Part shown: piece after piece, positions 5,711 through 5,936 of the stretch
Layout: each line of letters opens with the position of its first letter
How positions within the stretch are numbered: the stretch's first letter is position 1
NCBI GenBank assembly: GCA_026418315.1
Contig: JAOABO010000107.1
Span: 1 to 5,936, forward strand
Length of the DNA stretch: 5,936 nt
DNA from: Bacteroidia bacterium
GTDB taxonomy: Bacteria > Bacteroidota > Bacteroidia > B-17B0 > Aurantibacillaceae
Direction: 5' to 3'
The notes under the pieces: model-generated
What the model was told of the DNA's origin: nothing
What the model saw: only the letters and a program-made list of their open reading frames with translations
Databases searched by the model: none
Translations under genes and position numbers: made by a program

Positions 5711-5936
5711 AAAGTTGCAGATTGAGTAAGCCGGGTTCTGTTTTTCGTCTATCATTCATCTAAGCGGCCTACCCGTTCTGCTTCATCTGCAGAGCAGATG
5801 AAAGAGCAGGACAACTCTACACAGAACTTATTTGGCCTTGCAGCATCTGAGGTTTACCCCACCGGCAAATTACTCTGCCGATGCATGGGCTCTTACCCCA
5901 CGTTTTCACCCTTGCCACCATCCATAAGGATAGTTC
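5711..5936 (-). ncRNA. rnpB: RNase P RNA, 3' portion (5' part beyond window)
   Basis: This is the catalytic RNA of ribonuclease P, which trims tRNA 5' leaders. On the minus strand it shows, in order, AAGGGTGAAAACGTGGGGTAA, GTAAGAGCCC, GGGGTAAACCTC, TGCAAGGCCAAATAAG, the GGGTAGGCCGC block whose GGU (5773-5771) pairs with tRNA CCA ends, TAGATGAATGA (5762-5752) and ACAGAACCCGGCTTAC (5741-5726). All are universal landmarks of bacterial type A RNA. Helix P15 is closed by GTTCTG/CAGAAC (5827-5822 with 5780-5775). Inside it are a 9-bp hairpin (5782-5790 with 5794-5802) and a small AGAG/CTCT hairpin (5803-5818). Helix P18, normally between the GGCCGCTT and TAGATGAATGA blocks, is absent. The 3' end is placed at about 5711, within several bases, because the matching 5' strand of P1 lies outside the window. 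No terminator separates it from the HU-SPOR gene. Confidence 0.97.

Noticed and set aside
5704..5716. AACTTTGAAAGTT palindrome after rnpB as a terminator
   Set aside because: The loop would be one to three bases, the stem has little G:C and no T-run follows.

Overview
The window looks like a chromosomal segment of a low-GC member of the Bacteroidota. The reasons are an HU(CCDC81-type)-SPOR membrane protein and a probable DUF6427 membrane protein (both, as far as I know, Bacteroidota families), starts without clear Shine-Dalgarno sequences, a possible TTG/TAnnTTTG-like promoter, and AT-rich codon use. I cannot place it below phylum. I see no phage, insertion sequence, CRISPR array or other mobile element.

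Layout from left to right. Positions 1-153 (+) hold the last 51 codons of an alpha/beta hydrolase that resembles YbfF-type esterases. Everything else is on the minus strand and is read from right to left. The right edge (about 5711-5936) is the 3' portion of rnpB, the RNase P RNA. Directly after it come a 330-aa membrane protein with N-terminal HU-like domains and a C-terminal SPOR domain (4706-5698), and then a 322-aa polytopic membrane protein of probable DUF6427 type (3710-4678).

A second group follows: a small LPP20-family lipoprotein (3018-3605), a strong intrinsic terminator (2974-3004), a TPR lipoprotein (1583-2950), and a secreted LPP20-like multidomain protein (183-1586). The last two overlap by 4 bp and are clearly one transcription unit.

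The strongest biological theme is the cell envelope. Two LPP20-domain proteins and a TPR lipoprotein with a CsgG/LpoB-like C-terminal half form a likely exported, outer-membrane-associated set, and none of the three has a function I can name. The HU-SPOR protein would link a cytoplasmic HU-like module to a periplasmic peptidoglycan-binding module. Two start codons should not be taken as the longest open frame: the HU-SPOR gene should start at 5698, because the longer frame runs into rnpB, and the small LPP20 gene at 3605, because the longer frame masks the lipoprotein signal. The only gene-free stretch longer than about 110 bases is rnpB itself.
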